A stretch of DNA of 11,017 bases from Saprospiraceae bacterium (GTDB taxonomy: Bacteria; Bacteroidota; Bacteroidia; Chitinophagales; Saprospiraceae), in NCBI GenBank assembly GCA_020630455.1, contig JAHDBK010000077.1, positions 1 through 11,017 of the forward strand, given 5' to 3'. The notes beneath the pieces are model-generated. The model saw only the letters and a list, made by a program, of their open reading frames with translations. It did not search any database and had not been told where the DNA came from. A program made the position numbers and the translations under genes. How positions within the stretch are numbered: the stretch's first letter is position 1; each line of letters starts with the position of its first letter. This document shows positions 1-8,024 of this stretch, piece after piece.

Positions 1-54
1 TCAGAACAAAAGGCTCTTTCAAAATACAATTTTATTTATGTTACAGTGTACTAA
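1..54 (+). CDS. possible 3' end of a rightward gene cut by the window edge
   Basis: Frame 1 is open from the first base to a TAA at 52-54 and gives 17 residues ending NFIYVTVY. The alternating hydrophobic/aromatic pattern with a terminal Tyr resembles the last strand of an outer-membrane beta-barrel, but 17 codons are too few to prove coding. If real, the gene ends tail-to-tail with the methyltransferase, the two stop codons sharing two bases. Other frames are also open here, so this is only a suggestion. Confidence 0.25.
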   Translation, partial: SEQKALSKYNFIYVTVY

Positions 55-791
55 GACCTCCTTATCAATGCTGTAATAATTCCTGTAGCAACAGCAGCGT
101 TAAGCGATTCTGCATTACCAAATGATGGTATTGAAATTACTTGATGTTGAAGAGAAAACCATTCTTTTGAAATACCATTTCCTTCGTTTCCAATAACTAC
201 GAGTCCTTTTTTTATTGTTTGTTCGTATACATTTTCTCCATTCATATCGGCTAAATAAATGGGTAAATCAGGATAATTATTTTTAAAATCATTGATATTA
301 GTATTAATAAGTTGTACTCTAAAAAAAGAAGACATTGAAGATTGAATAGATTTAGGATTAAATGCATCTACTGTACCTTCTCCAAGGAAAATATGATGAA
401 TACCAAACCAATCTGCTATTCGAATTATCGTTCCTAAATTACCTGGATCTTGAATAGCATCCAAATAGATAGAGACATCATTTTTGAGTATTTGTTCGTT
501 TATATTTGAGGAAGGAATTTCCATAACAGCCAAAACCTCTTGAGGAGTTTTTAGAGAAGAAATATTTTTCAAATCTTTTTCTAAAACAATCTGAACTTCT
601 ACATTTGATAACAAATTTTCTTTATTTTTAAAATATTTTTCAGTACAGATGATAAATTGCAAGTCATTTTTTGCTTCTACTAATATTTCATCTAACATTT
701 TAGTACCTTCAACAATAAATTTATTATACCTTTGACGATATTTTTTTCGTTGTAAGGATTGAATATATTTGATTTTATTTTTAGATAACAT
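51..791 (-). CDS. TrmH/SpoU-family RNA 2'-O-ribose methyltransferase
   Basis: Predicted SPOUT-fold enzyme that methylates a ribose 2'-OH in tRNA or rRNA using S-adenosylmethionine; the target nucleotide cannot be read from sequence. I chose the ATG at 791 (246 aa). A TTG at 800 would add only three residues, and family members commonly begin with the MLSKN-like N-terminus seen here. Residues about 5-90 look like the SpoU substrate-binding domain (KYRQRYNKFIVEG). The catalytic domain carries the three SpoU motifs: motif 1 around 110-130 (DAIQDPGNLGTIIRIAD, with the conserved Asn and Arg), motif 2 around 199-208 (VIGNEGNGIS), and motif 3 around 221-238 (IPSFGNAESLNAAVATG), where the AdoMet-binding trefoil knot forms. 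All key residues look intact and the length is normal. It is divergent from the Omp85 gene with 23 bases between starts. I saw no clear -7 box upstream of it. Confidence 0.93.
   Translation of the reverse strand: MLSKNKIKYIQSLQRKKYRQRYNKFIVEGTKMLDEILVEAKNDLQFIICTEKYFKNKENLLSNVEVQIVLEKDLKNISSLKTPQEVLAVMEIPSSNINEQILKNDVSIYLDAIQDPGNLGTIIRIADWFGIHHIFLGEGTVDAFNPKSIQSSMSSFFRVQLINTNINDFKNNYPDLPIYLADMNGENVYEQTIKKGLVVIGNEGNGISKEWFSLQHQVISIPSFGNAESLNAAVATGIITALIRRS
764..771 (+). promoter_or_regulatory. candidate -7 box for the tamL-like operon, inside the methyltransferase gene
   Basis: TATATTTG matches the Bacteroidota -7 consensus TAnnTTTG and would give a transcript start near 777, about 38 bases before the TTG start. 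No TTG lies at the expected -33 spacing. A second match, TACCTTTG at 727-734, is equally perfect but farther away. With only 23 bases between the divergent start codons, any promoter for the rightward genes must lie inside the methyltransferase reading frame. Chance matches are common in such AT-rich DNA. Confidence 0.3.
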
Positions 792-814
792 AAATATCAA
801 TCAAGTTTTAAAAA

Positions 815-3166
815 TTGCTCTCATTTAGAAATATAATATTTTTTTTCTTTTTTGTAATAATCATATTACAATCATGGAGTTGTAATACTACTAAATATTT
901 AAAACAAGGAGAAAAATTAGTAGCAAAAAATCAAATAAAAATTCATTCTGACCAAGAAGTAAAAAACAAAACCGATTTAATTTACGACCTTTCTAATTTT
1001 TACAAACAAGAACCCAACTCCAAATTTTTAGGAATGTTTAAAACCCGTCTTTGGTTTTATTATAAAAATCAAGATCCATCAGATACTACTAAATGGAATA
1101 ACTGGGTAAGGCGAGTTTTAGCGGAAGAACCATCCATTCATATAGATGAATTCAGTAATGCTACGGCTGCTGCAATGGAAAACTATCTTCACCACAAAGG
1201 TTATTTTGATGCCTATGTTTATTATGAAAAAAAGAACGACGAGCATTATGTTTACAATACATATAGCGTTCATTTAAAAGACCAATATACCTTTGGAGCA
1301 ATCAATTATGAGTCTAATGATAGTATCATTGATGATTTAATAAATCAAAATCCACAAGATCGGTTTTTAATTACAGGCGAAGGAATTGATATTGACAATT
1401 ATAATAAAGAAGTGAGTCGATTAGTACGATTACTTAGGAATGAAGGATATTATGAGTTTGGAAAGAATTATATTTCACCTATTGAATTAGATACTACTTT
1501 TTATGATAATAATGTAGTAGAAGCTACTCTCAAAGTATTACAACCTACTGATTCTACCAAACACCAAAAATTTAAAATAGGAAATATTAAAGTTTACCCT
1601 AATTATGAACCTCACCTTGAAAATTATTACGAGGTTGATGATACTATAAATGGAGTAACTTATATGACCGTAGGAAATCCCAAAGTAAGATATAGCATTC
1701 TTGAAAGAAATATCAAATTGAAAAAAGGAGATGTATATAGTTTAGAAAATGAAGAAACGACTAGAAATCGTTTATCAACTTTGGGTATTTACAAATTTAT
1801 TTCTATTAAAACCACAAAAAATGACAGCTTATCAAATGTTGTAGATTTCAAAATTTTATTACCTTCCTATGAGCGAATGGCTTTGAGTAATGATTTAGAG
1901 TTTACCACAGCGACCAATACTGCTAGGAATTTATCTATTGGCACCAATGTAAGTTCTAATTATAGGAATAGAAACTTATTCAATGGTGCTGAAGTTTTGA
2001 CCGTTGATTTAGAAGCTGGATTGGAGGTCGCATTAAGAGATAGTACTAGAATTTTTAATTCTGTAGATGTAAATGCTAGGAGTAGTTTGGCGATACCTAA
2101 ATTTGTAGATTACATTGGTACATTTCATCTTATGAAAGCTTTAAAAATATTACCAGAACATCAATTTCAACATATATCTGAAACTGCTAAAACTAAAATG
2201 GATATTGGTTATTCTTATGTATCTCTTTTTAATTTTTATGATTATCAGTCTTTTGAAGCATCTGCTGGATATATTTTTAATCCAAAAAACTCAAGATGGC
2301 GAATCAATATGACACAATCGGGAATTAATTATTTTAATCCCGAGACGGCACAAGCATTTGATACCATACTAGTAGATAATGTCTTTCTTCAAAATAGTTT
2401 CAAAAATCAATTATTTACAGGTCTATTATTTAGAGACATACAACTTTCGTATCAAGGTAGACCAAAAAATGAAAAAAACAACTGGTCATTGAGGTTTTTT
2501 GGAGAAGTTTCTGGTCTAGAAGAACTGATTTTGAATAGGACTTTTTCACCAGATAAAGAATGGCAATTATTTGATAGGTTTTCCTATGCTCATTATATGA
2601 AATGGGAATCTGACTTAAGATGGTCAAAAAAATTCAATTTAAAGAATGAATTGGCAATGAAGTCAGCTATAGGTATAGCATTTCCTCTAGGGAGATACTC
2701 AACAGAAGTACCTTATGTCAAACAGTTTTCTGTTGGAGGCCCCAATAGTATCAGGGCTTGGAGCATTCGTGAATTAGGTCCTGGTGGTTATTATGACTTT
2801 AGTACTCTTGACAATACAACAGTCCCTTTTTATCAAACAGGAGATTTAAAATTGGAAGGAAGCATAGAGTATCGCTTTGATTTATTTTGGTTGATTGATG
2901 GAGCCACTTTTATAGATGTAGGTAATGTTTGGTTACTCAAAGCTGATAGTAGAGAAAATGCTGAATTGAGCCCAGATTTTTGGAAACAATTCGCTATTGG
3001 TACAGGATTAGGAATTCGCTTGGATTTTACTTATTTTATTATGCGATTCGATTTGGGTTATCCTCTACGTTATAACTATCCTGGTGAAGATGGTAATTAT
3101 TGGCAAGAAAACCTCAGTTTTAGACAAAAAAGAAACTTTAATTTAGCTATTGGTTATCCTTTTTAA
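815..3166 (+). CDS. BamA/TamA-family (Omp85) outer-membrane assembly lipoprotein, TamL-like
   Basis: Predicted outer-membrane protein of the Omp85 superfamily, which inserts or exports other envelope proteins. Its 783 residues start with a hydrophobic signal peptide ending SWSC (20-23), so Cys23 is probably lipidated; lipidation is the mark of the TamL variant found in Bacteroidota. About three POTRA-like segments follow (roughly 100-180, 180-250 and 252-352). The third is the clearest, with FKIGNIKV, KLKKGDVYS and NRLSTLGIYKF. From about 360 to the end is a beta-barrel (bacterial surface antigen domain). It contains GGPNSIRAW (IRAW at 646-649), the Bacteroidota form of the lid-loop VRGF/Y motif, and ends in Phe as a beta-signal should. 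The start must be TTG at 815: an in-frame TAA lies at 809-811 and the next in-frame ATG is past the signal peptide. The peptidase gene follows after 36 bases with no visible promoter, so they are probably co-transcribed. No tamB is seen, so assignment to TamL rather than another Omp85 type is inference. Confidence 0.88.
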   Translation: MLSFRNIIFFFFFVIIILQSWSCNTTKYLKQGEKLVAKNQIKIHSDQEVKNKTDLIYDLSNFYKQEPNSKFLGMFKTRLWFYYKNQDPSDTTKWNNWVRRVLAEEPSIHIDEFSNATAAAMENYLHHKGYFDAYVYYEKKNDEHYVYNTYSVHLKDQYTFGAINYESNDSIIDDLINQNPQDRFLITGEGIDIDNYNKEVSRLVRLLRNEGYYEFGKNYISPIELDTTFYDNNVVEATLKVLQPTDSTKHQKFKIGNIKVYPNYEPHLENYYEVDDTINGVTYMTVGNPKVRYSILERNIKLKKGDVYSLENEETTRNRLSTLGIYKFISIKTTKNDSLSNVVDFKILLPSYERMALSNDLEFTTATNTARNLSIGTNVSSNYRNRNLFNGAEVLTVDLEAGLEVALRDSTRIFNSVDVNARSSLAIPKFVDYIGTFHLMKALKILPEHQFQHISETAKTKMDIGYSYVSLFNFYDYQSFEASAGYIFNPKNSRWRINMTQSGINYFNPETAQAFDTILVDNVFLQNSFKNQLFTGLLFRDIQLSYQGRPKNEKNNWSLRFFGEVSGLEELILNRTFSPDKEWQLFDRFSYAHYMKWESDLRWSKKFNLKNELAMKSAIGIAFPLGRYSTEVPYVKQFSVGGPNSIRAWSIRELGPGGYYDFSTLDNTTVPFYQTGDLKLEGSIEYRFDLFWLIDGATFIDVGNVWLLKADSRENAELSPDFWKQFAIGTGLGIRLDFTYFIMRFDLGYPLRYNYPGEDGNYWQENLSFRQKRNFNLAIGYPF

Positions 3167-3202
3167 ACCATAATTTTAATACCTCTATATAAAATTGACT
3201 TT

Positions 3203-6094
3203 ATGATTAGCAACAGAACAAAACACTTATTTTTATTATTAATAATCTTTTCCAATTTTCATTTATATAGCCAAAACGAGCATTTAAAAGTCAAGCAATT
3301 TACACTAGAAAACGGTCTAAAAGTTTATCTCAATGAAGACCAATTTGCACAAAATGTCTTTGGTGCTATCGCTGTAAATGCAGGGAGTAAAAACGACCCT
3401 GCCGAAGCCACAGGCATTGCACATTATTTGGAACATCTCCTTTTTAAAGGAACTCAATCAATGGGTACTTGGAATTATGAAAAAGAAAAAATACACCTTG
3501 ACTCCATTACTTATTGGTATGAGCAATTGGCTTTGACACAGGATGAAAATAAAAGAGAATACATTCAAAAACAAATTAATTCTCAAGCAATAAAAGCTGC
3601 AAAGTATAGTTTACCTAACGATTTTGATGGATTATTAAAAAGCATAGGTGCAACGGGTGTTAACGCCTTTACTTCTCCAGATATGACATTCTATCACAAT
3701 TCTTTTCCTACTCATCAAGTAGAAAAATGGTTAGACATCTATGCCCATCGGTTTCAAAATCCTGTTTTTAGGTCTTTTCAATCAGAATTAGAAGTCGTAT
3801 ATGAAGAGAAAAACAGGGCAATGGATAATTTTGAATATCGCATGTTTGAAACATTTATGAAAGAGGTTTTTGCTCCACACCCTTATGGAACTCAAACAAC
3901 TCTTGGAGATACTGAACACCTCAAAAATCCATCATTAGAGAAGATGTATGAATTTTTCAATACTTATTATGTAGCCAACAATATGGCACTCATCCTTACA
4001 GGAAATTTTAATAGTGATGAAATTATTCCTATTATTAAAGAAAAATTTGGCGTATGGAAATCAAAACCCATCCCTGAATTTCCAAATTATCAAATTCAAA
4101 AGTTTGAAGGCAAAAAAGAAATAAAAGTAAGATACACACCTCTAAAAGCGGGTGTATTAGCCTTCAAAACGGGCAGTGTAAAAAACGATGATTATGCTGC
4201 TATTCAGGTAATGACTGCTATGCTTTCTAATCAACAAAAAACGGGTTTATTAGATGAATTAGTATTAAAAAATGATATCCTTTATGTAGAGGCTCTTCAA
4301 GATGCTATGAATGATGATGGTGTTACTTATATTATTTTTGTACCTAAAATTATTATTCAATCTTTCAATAAAGCCGAAAAACTCATTTTCAATGCTATTA
4401 AACATCTACAAAGTGGCAACTTTGATGAAGAATTACTCAATGGTGCTAAGAATAGATTATATATCCAAATGCAAATGAATCTTGAGAATAATAAACAACG
4501 AGGAATTGCTATTGGCGAAGCATTTAATAGGGGTTGGGAATGGAATGATTATTTAAATTATTTAGAAAAGATAAATGATATTGATAAAAATGACATTATA
4601 GCTGCTGCTAATCAATATTTAAATGAAAATCACCTTGCTCTTTATTCTAAGATGGGATTTCCTAAAAAAGAAAAACTAGAAAAACCGCCTTATAAAGCAT
4701 TACAACCCAATAATACAAAAACATCAGAATATGCAACATATTTTAAGAGTATTAAAGAACAAAATATTGAACCATCATTTTTAGATTTTGAAAATGATGC
4801 TGAGTATATCTCATTAGGTAGAAAAAACGACCTATATATTACTAGAAATCCTATTAATAATATATTTTCATTAAAAATAAAATATGAAATAGGTAAGGAA
4901 GTCAACAATAATTTGAAAATGGCAATTGCCTTGATGAAATATAGTGGTACCAAGAATAAAAGTATGCAATCTCTAAAACAACAATGGGATAATCTAGGAG
5001 CAACATACCAAATTGCATTGGAACGGGATTACCTCAGTATTTCTATAAAAGGAAAAGAAGAAAACCTAGAAGAAATCCTACAATTGCTTAATCAAACTAT
5101 CCATCAGTGCGAATTGAATGAAGAAGCTAAAAAAATCATTGCTAAACAAATGAGAATTGATAAACAAGTAGAAAAGAAAACACCGTCTACTGTAGGTAAT
5201 GCAATGAGGTATTTTGTAATATATGGTAATGTTTCTTCTTATATCAATCGTTACTCTAGAAAAGATATAAAAAATGTAAACATACAAGATGCCGAAGAAG
5301 CTTTAAGCAAAGCGCTTGACCATACTGCTACGCTTCATTATACTGGAAATAATGACATCGAATACATCAAAGAAAGCATTCAAAAAAACTATACTTTAAG
5401 TACCTCTGGTATAAGAGAAAAAAATGCTCCTAGAGTCTCTCAACATTATGATAAAAATACTATTTATATCATACACAATAAAAAAGCCTTACAAAGTCAA
5501 GTGTATTTTTACATTCAAGGAAAACCGTATAATAATAAAGAATATTCTTTATATCAAGCTTTCAACACTTATATAGGAGATGGATTTTCAGGCTTGGTAC
5601 TTCAAGAAATTAGAGAGTATCGTTCTTTGGCCTATTCTGCTTGGGCGAGGTATTTTTATTTTGTAAATAATAAAAAAGATAGCCCAGACCATTCGCTATT
5701 CAATGCTTTTGTTGCTTGTCAATCTGACAAGACTAATGAAGCCATTGATGTCATGATGGATATATTACAAAACTTGCCTCAAAAAGAAGAAAAACTTTCT
5801 GAAATCATTACTACATTAGAACAAAAAAATGCATCAAACAATATTGCTTTTAGAACAAAATCTGAAACGATTGATTATCTAAAAAAACTATCTTTTGAAA
5901 AAAGTCCACAAGAATTGGCTTACGACGATTATGCTCAATTGAAATTTGATGATATTATGGATTTTTATAAAAATCATCTTCAAAATGAAGCCATTGTGAT
6001 TACAATTTACGGAAATAAAAACAATATCGACCTAGATGCCTTAAAACAATATGGCGATATTACATTTTTAAAAATAAAAGACGTACTAAAATAA
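3203..6094 (+). CDS. secreted M16 (insulinase/pitrilysin-like) zinc peptidase, two-domain
   Basis: Predicted periplasmic or outer-membrane-facing metallopeptidase of 963 residues that would degrade peptides or small unfolded proteins. A Sec signal peptide occupies about residues 1-23 (cleavage likely just before Gln24 in LYSQNE). The N-terminal M16 domain holds the inverted zinc motif HYLEH at 74-78: His74 and His78 bind zinc and Glu77 is the catalytic base. The third ligand is probably Glu202 in VVYEEKNR, seven residues after Glu195, as in other M16 enzymes. A segment of about 50 residues (roughly 90-145, YEKEKIHLD to AAKYSLPND) separates the motif from NAFTSPDMTFYH and is typical of the Bacteroidota members. 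The C-terminal half is the non-catalytic M16 domain; REYRSLAY (Arg804, Tyr811) matches the substrate-binding Arg/Tyr pair. All key residues are present, so the enzyme should be active. It sits 36 bases after the Omp85 gene and directly against maf. Confidence 0.93.
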   Translation: MISNRTKHLFLLLIIFSNFHLYSQNEHLKVKQFTLENGLKVYLNEDQFAQNVFGAIAVNAGSKNDPAEATGIAHYLEHLLFKGTQSMGTWNYEKEKIHLDSITYWYEQLALTQDENKREYIQKQINSQAIKAAKYSLPNDFDGLLKSIGATGVNAFTSPDMTFYHNSFPTHQVEKWLDIYAHRFQNPVFRSFQSELEVVYEEKNRAMDNFEYRMFETFMKEVFAPHPYGTQTTLGDTEHLKNPSLEKMYEFFNTYYVANNMALILTGNFNSDEIIPIIKEKFGVWKSKPIPEFPNYQIQKFEGKKEIKVRYTPLKAGVLAFKTGSVKNDDYAAIQVMTAMLSNQQKTGLLDELVLKNDILYVEALQDAMNDDGVTYIIFVPKIIIQSFNKAEKLIFNAIKHLQSGNFDEELLNGAKNRLYIQMQMNLENNKQRGIAIGEAFNRGWEWNDYLNYLEKINDIDKNDIIAAANQYLNENHLALYSKMGFPKKEKLEKPPYKALQPNNTKTSEYATYFKSIKEQNIEPSFLDFENDAEYISLGRKNDLYITRNPINNIFSLKIKYEIGKEVNNNLKMAIALMKYSGTKNKSMQSLKQQWDNLGATYQIALERDYLSISIKGKEENLEEILQLLNQTIHQCELNEEAKKIIAKQMRIDKQVEKKTPSTVGNAMRYFVIYGNVSSYINRYSRKDIKNVNIQDAEEALSKALDHTATLHYTGNNDIEYIKESIQKNYTLSTSGIREKNAPRVSQHYDKNTIYIIHNKKALQSQVYFYIQGKPYNNKEYSLYQAFNTYIGDGFSGLVLQEIREYRSLAYSAWARYFYFVNNKKDSPDHSLFNAFVACQSDKTNEAIDVMMDILQNLPQKEEKLSEIITTLEQKNASNNIAFRTKSETIDYLKKLSFEKSPQELAYDDYAQLKFDDIMDFYKNHLQNEAIVITIYGNKNNIDLDALKQYGDITFLKIKDVLK

Positions 6095-6667
6095 ATGGAT
6101 ATTTTTAATAAAAAAATCATATTAGCTTCTCAATCTCCTAGGAGAAAACAGTTACTAGAACAAGTGGGTTTTCAATTTGAAATCAAAATTCCAGATGTTG
6201 TCGAAGATTATCCAGCAGACTTAAAGAAAGAAAATGTAGCAGAGTTTTTAGCCATTAAAAAAGCAAATGCTGCTAAAAATTTCATTACTAATGATGAAAT
6301 CATACTAGCTGCCGATAGTATCGTTTTACTCGACAATGCCATTTATGGGAAACCAAAAGACGAGGAAGATGCCTTTGAGATTATTAGTAAGTTATCTGGG
6401 AATATTCACCAAGTCATCACTGGTGTTTGTCTGATGTCTAAAGAAAAAGCAGTTTCTTTTTCTGGTATTTCAAAAGTCCACTTCCTTGAGCTTAGTGATG
6501 AAGAAATTCGTTTTTATATTCAAAAATATCAACCTTTTGACAAAGCAGGTGCCTATGCTATTCAAGAGTGGATTGGTCTATGTAAAATTGCTAAAATAGA
6601 AGGGACTTATAGCAATATCATGGGATTGCCCGTTGATTTAGTCTATCAGCATTTATTAGATTGGTAA
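6095..6667 (+). CDS. maf: Maf-family nucleoside triphosphate pyrophosphatase
   Basis: Cytoplasmic house-cleaning enzyme that hydrolyses non-canonical or excess nucleoside triphosphates to the monophosphate and pyrophosphate. The closest resemblance by eye is to the dTTP/UTP-type (YhdE-like) branch; this rests on IQEWIG and GTYSNIMGLPVD near the end and is not certain. The 190 residues contain the Maf signature LASQSPRRKQLL (10-21), the AADSIV motif with catalytic Asp74, YGKPKD (84-89), HQVITGV (105-111) and FDKAGAYAIQ (148-157). Length is normal. The ATG directly abuts the stop codon of the peptidase (TAAATG), which suggests translational coupling in one transcript. The last 12 bases overlap the 3' end of the opposite-strand nuclease-like gene. 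Confidence 0.95.
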   Translation: MDIFNKKIILASQSPRRKQLLEQVGFQFEIKIPDVVEDYPADLKKENVAEFLAIKKANAAKNFITNDEIILAADSIVLLDNAIYGKPKDEEDAFEIISKLSGNIHQVITGVCLMSKEKAVSFSGISKVHFLELSDEEIRFYIQKYQPFDKAGAYAIQEWIGLCKIAKIEGTYSNIMGLPVDLVYQHLLDW

Positions 6668-7099
6668 AGGGAAGTCTTCTAAATAATCATAATTTTTTTG
6701 TTCAAAATCAATTTGGCAACAATAATTTTCTATACCATTAGAAACAATTAAATAAGGAACTTGTAAAGCAATATTATAGATAGCCGCTTGGTCAATTACT
6801 TTCTGATTGAGTTTTACTTCAGGACGTTTGCATTCTACTAGAATATAAGGTTTCATTTCCTTATCATAAATCAATATATCACATCGTCTTTCTTGCCCAT
6901 TTACTTGAATAGCCTTTTCTACTTTAATTCTATTTTTATTATATTTTTTATTATCAATTAAAAATAATATTAATAATTGCCTCACCAATTCTTCTGGTTG
7001 CCACACATACCATTTCTTTCGGATATCATCCCATATCCATTTTTTTCCTTCTTCTCTTTTTATTTTTAATTGTTCAGAATATGATAATAAATCAACCAT
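6656..7099 (-). CDS. stand-alone type I restriction HsdR N-terminal-like domain protein (PD-(D/E)XK fold)
   Basis: A 147-residue protein resembling only the N-terminal nuclease domain of type I restriction R subunits (HSDR_N_2 family). No helicase, HsdM or HsdS is nearby, so a restriction role is not supported, and the function of these small Bacteroidota proteins is unknown to me. Visible features are WQPEELVRQ (33-41), RRCDILIYD with Asp74, VECKRP with Glu89 and Lys91 (the ExK pair), and Gln104 in IDQAAIYN, which fits the Q helix of RecB-like nucleases. The catalytic set D-ExK-Q is therefore complete, suggesting retained metal-dependent nuclease activity or at least DNA binding. There is no signal peptide. 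It starts at ATG 7099, 52 bases after the hydroxylase gene on the same strand with a heptad repeat in between, and ends 12 bases inside maf on the opposite strand. I saw no promoter motif of its own. Confidence 0.85.
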   Translation of the reverse strand: MVDLLSYSEQLKIKREEGKKWIWDDIRKKWYVWQPEELVRQLLILFLIDNKKYNKNRIKVEKAIQVNGQERRCDILIYDKEMKPYILVECKRPEVKLNQKVIDQAAIYNIALQVPYLIVSNGIENYCCQIDFEQKNYDYLEDFPLPI

Positions 7100-7118
7100 T
7101 TTTTAGTTAGACTTTAAA

Positions 7119-7153
7119 TTATACTCAATACTTTTTACTCAATACTCATTACT
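7119..7153 (-). repeat. tandem heptanucleotide array, five AGTANNN units
   Basis: Read on the minus strand, 7153 down to 7119 splits into five contiguous 7-base units: AGTAATG, AGTATTG, AGTAAAA, AGTATTG, AGTATAA. The two AGTATTG copies are identical and AGTAATG differs by one base; units three and five are degenerate. On the plus strand the same array shows as an 11-base direct repeat TACTCAATACT at 7122-7132 and 7136-7146. The array begins inside the stop codon of the hydroxylase gene and fills most of the 52-base spacer before the nuclease-like gene. Confidence 0.7.
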
Positions 7154-8024
7154 ATTTATTAGTGATAAAACCATTGAGTTGTTGTTTTACAAAATCTTTA
7201 GGAAAATCTTCAACATTATCAAAACCTAGTTCTATATCTCTTCCATCATGAGGAATATAATCAGTACCAAAAATATAATCCCAGATGCTCAAAGTCAATC
7301 CAAAATTAACACCATAAGAACCATCAGGTAATTTTTTTGCATGATGCCAAATATGCATTTTAGGATTATTAAAAATATATTTTAAAGGTCCTAATGGAAT
7401 GGTGAAATTAGCATGATTAAAATGTCCCCAAGCCAATTCAAAAACATATAAAAACATCAAATCTTGAAGTCCATAACCTACCATAGTCAAGGGAATATAT
7501 TTTAAAGATTTATACACTACATTTTCCATCCAATGATAACGCAGATGAGCAGCAAAACCCATTTGTTCTACAGAATGATGAACCTTGTGCATTTCCCACA
7601 ACCAAGGCACTCTATGAAGTAAACGATGTACCCAATAACTCAAAAAATCGCTAATTATGAACATTGATAATAAATAAGGAATAAAATGCAATTTATCCAA
7701 TTGTACCATCAATAGATTTTCTATCCCAAATGCCCATTTTAGAAAATCATTAAATAACAATGCGAAGGTATCTGAAAATGCCGTAAACCCAAGTAAACCA
7801 AAAATCATGATATTGAAAAACATATAAAAGGTGTCCAACCAAAAATCTTTGCGAAACCTAGCTTGCTTTTCTCTCCATGGTTTGATATTTTCTAAAATAA
7901 AAAAGAATATAGATACTCCTATAAACCAATAATAATAGTTATTAATTGCAGGTCTAGTCAATTCAGAAAAAAACCAAGACCAAAAACCAGATAGTTTACC
8001 AATAAAAAAATGTAAATATTCCAT
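7152..8024 (-). CDS. sterol desaturase / fatty-acid hydroxylase-family membrane di-iron enzyme
   Basis: Integral membrane non-haem di-iron oxygenase of 290 residues that would hydroxylate or desaturate a lipid; the substrate cannot be deduced. Sterols are rare in this phylum, so a fatty-acid, sphingolipid or carotenoid-like substrate is as likely. The eight-histidine pattern is complete: HRLLH (133-137), HKVHH (146-150), HLRYH (160-164), HFNH (201-204) and HIWHH (224-228). Hydrophobic segments lie near 31-45, 66-92, 113-130 and 178-200, and the histidine boxes sit on the loops facing the cytoplasm in known family members. The C-terminus GFDNVEDFPKDFVKQ is typical of the Bacteroidota branch. 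It starts at ATG 8024, with a candidate -7 box 30 bases upstream. The stop TAG is followed in frame by TAA and TGA. Confidence 0.9.
   Translation of the reverse strand: MEYLHFFIGKLSGFWSWFFSELTRPAINNYYYWFIGVSIFFFILENIKPWREKQARFRKDFWLDTFYMFFNIMIFGLLGFTAFSDTFALLFNDFLKWAFGIENLLMVQLDKLHFIPYLLSMFIISDFLSYWVHRLLHRVPWLWEMHKVHHSVEQMGFAAHLRYHWMENVVYKSLKYIPLTMVGYGLQDLMFLYVFELAWGHFNHANFTIPLGPLKYIFNNPKMHIWHHAKKLPDGSYGVNFGLTLSIWDYIFGTDYIPHDGRDIELGFDNVEDFPKDFVKQQLNGFITNK

Noticed and set aside
792..800. TTG at 800 as the methyltransferase start
   Set aside because: It adds only three residues; the ATG at 791 gives the usual family N-terminus.
2430..2627. 65-codon open frame on the minus strand inside the Omp85 gene
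   Set aside because: It lies wholly within a well-supported barrel-coding region and its translation resembles no protein I know; it is a shadow frame.
4690..5287. Two minus-strand open frames (87 and 69 codons) inside the M16 peptidase gene
   Set aside because: Both are hydrophobic shadow translations of AT-rich coding DNA antisense to a clearly real gene.
6656..7099. A restriction-modification or defence island around the HsdR-N-like gene
   Set aside because: No methylase, specificity, helicase, toxin or other defence gene is present; neighbours are ordinary chromosomal genes.
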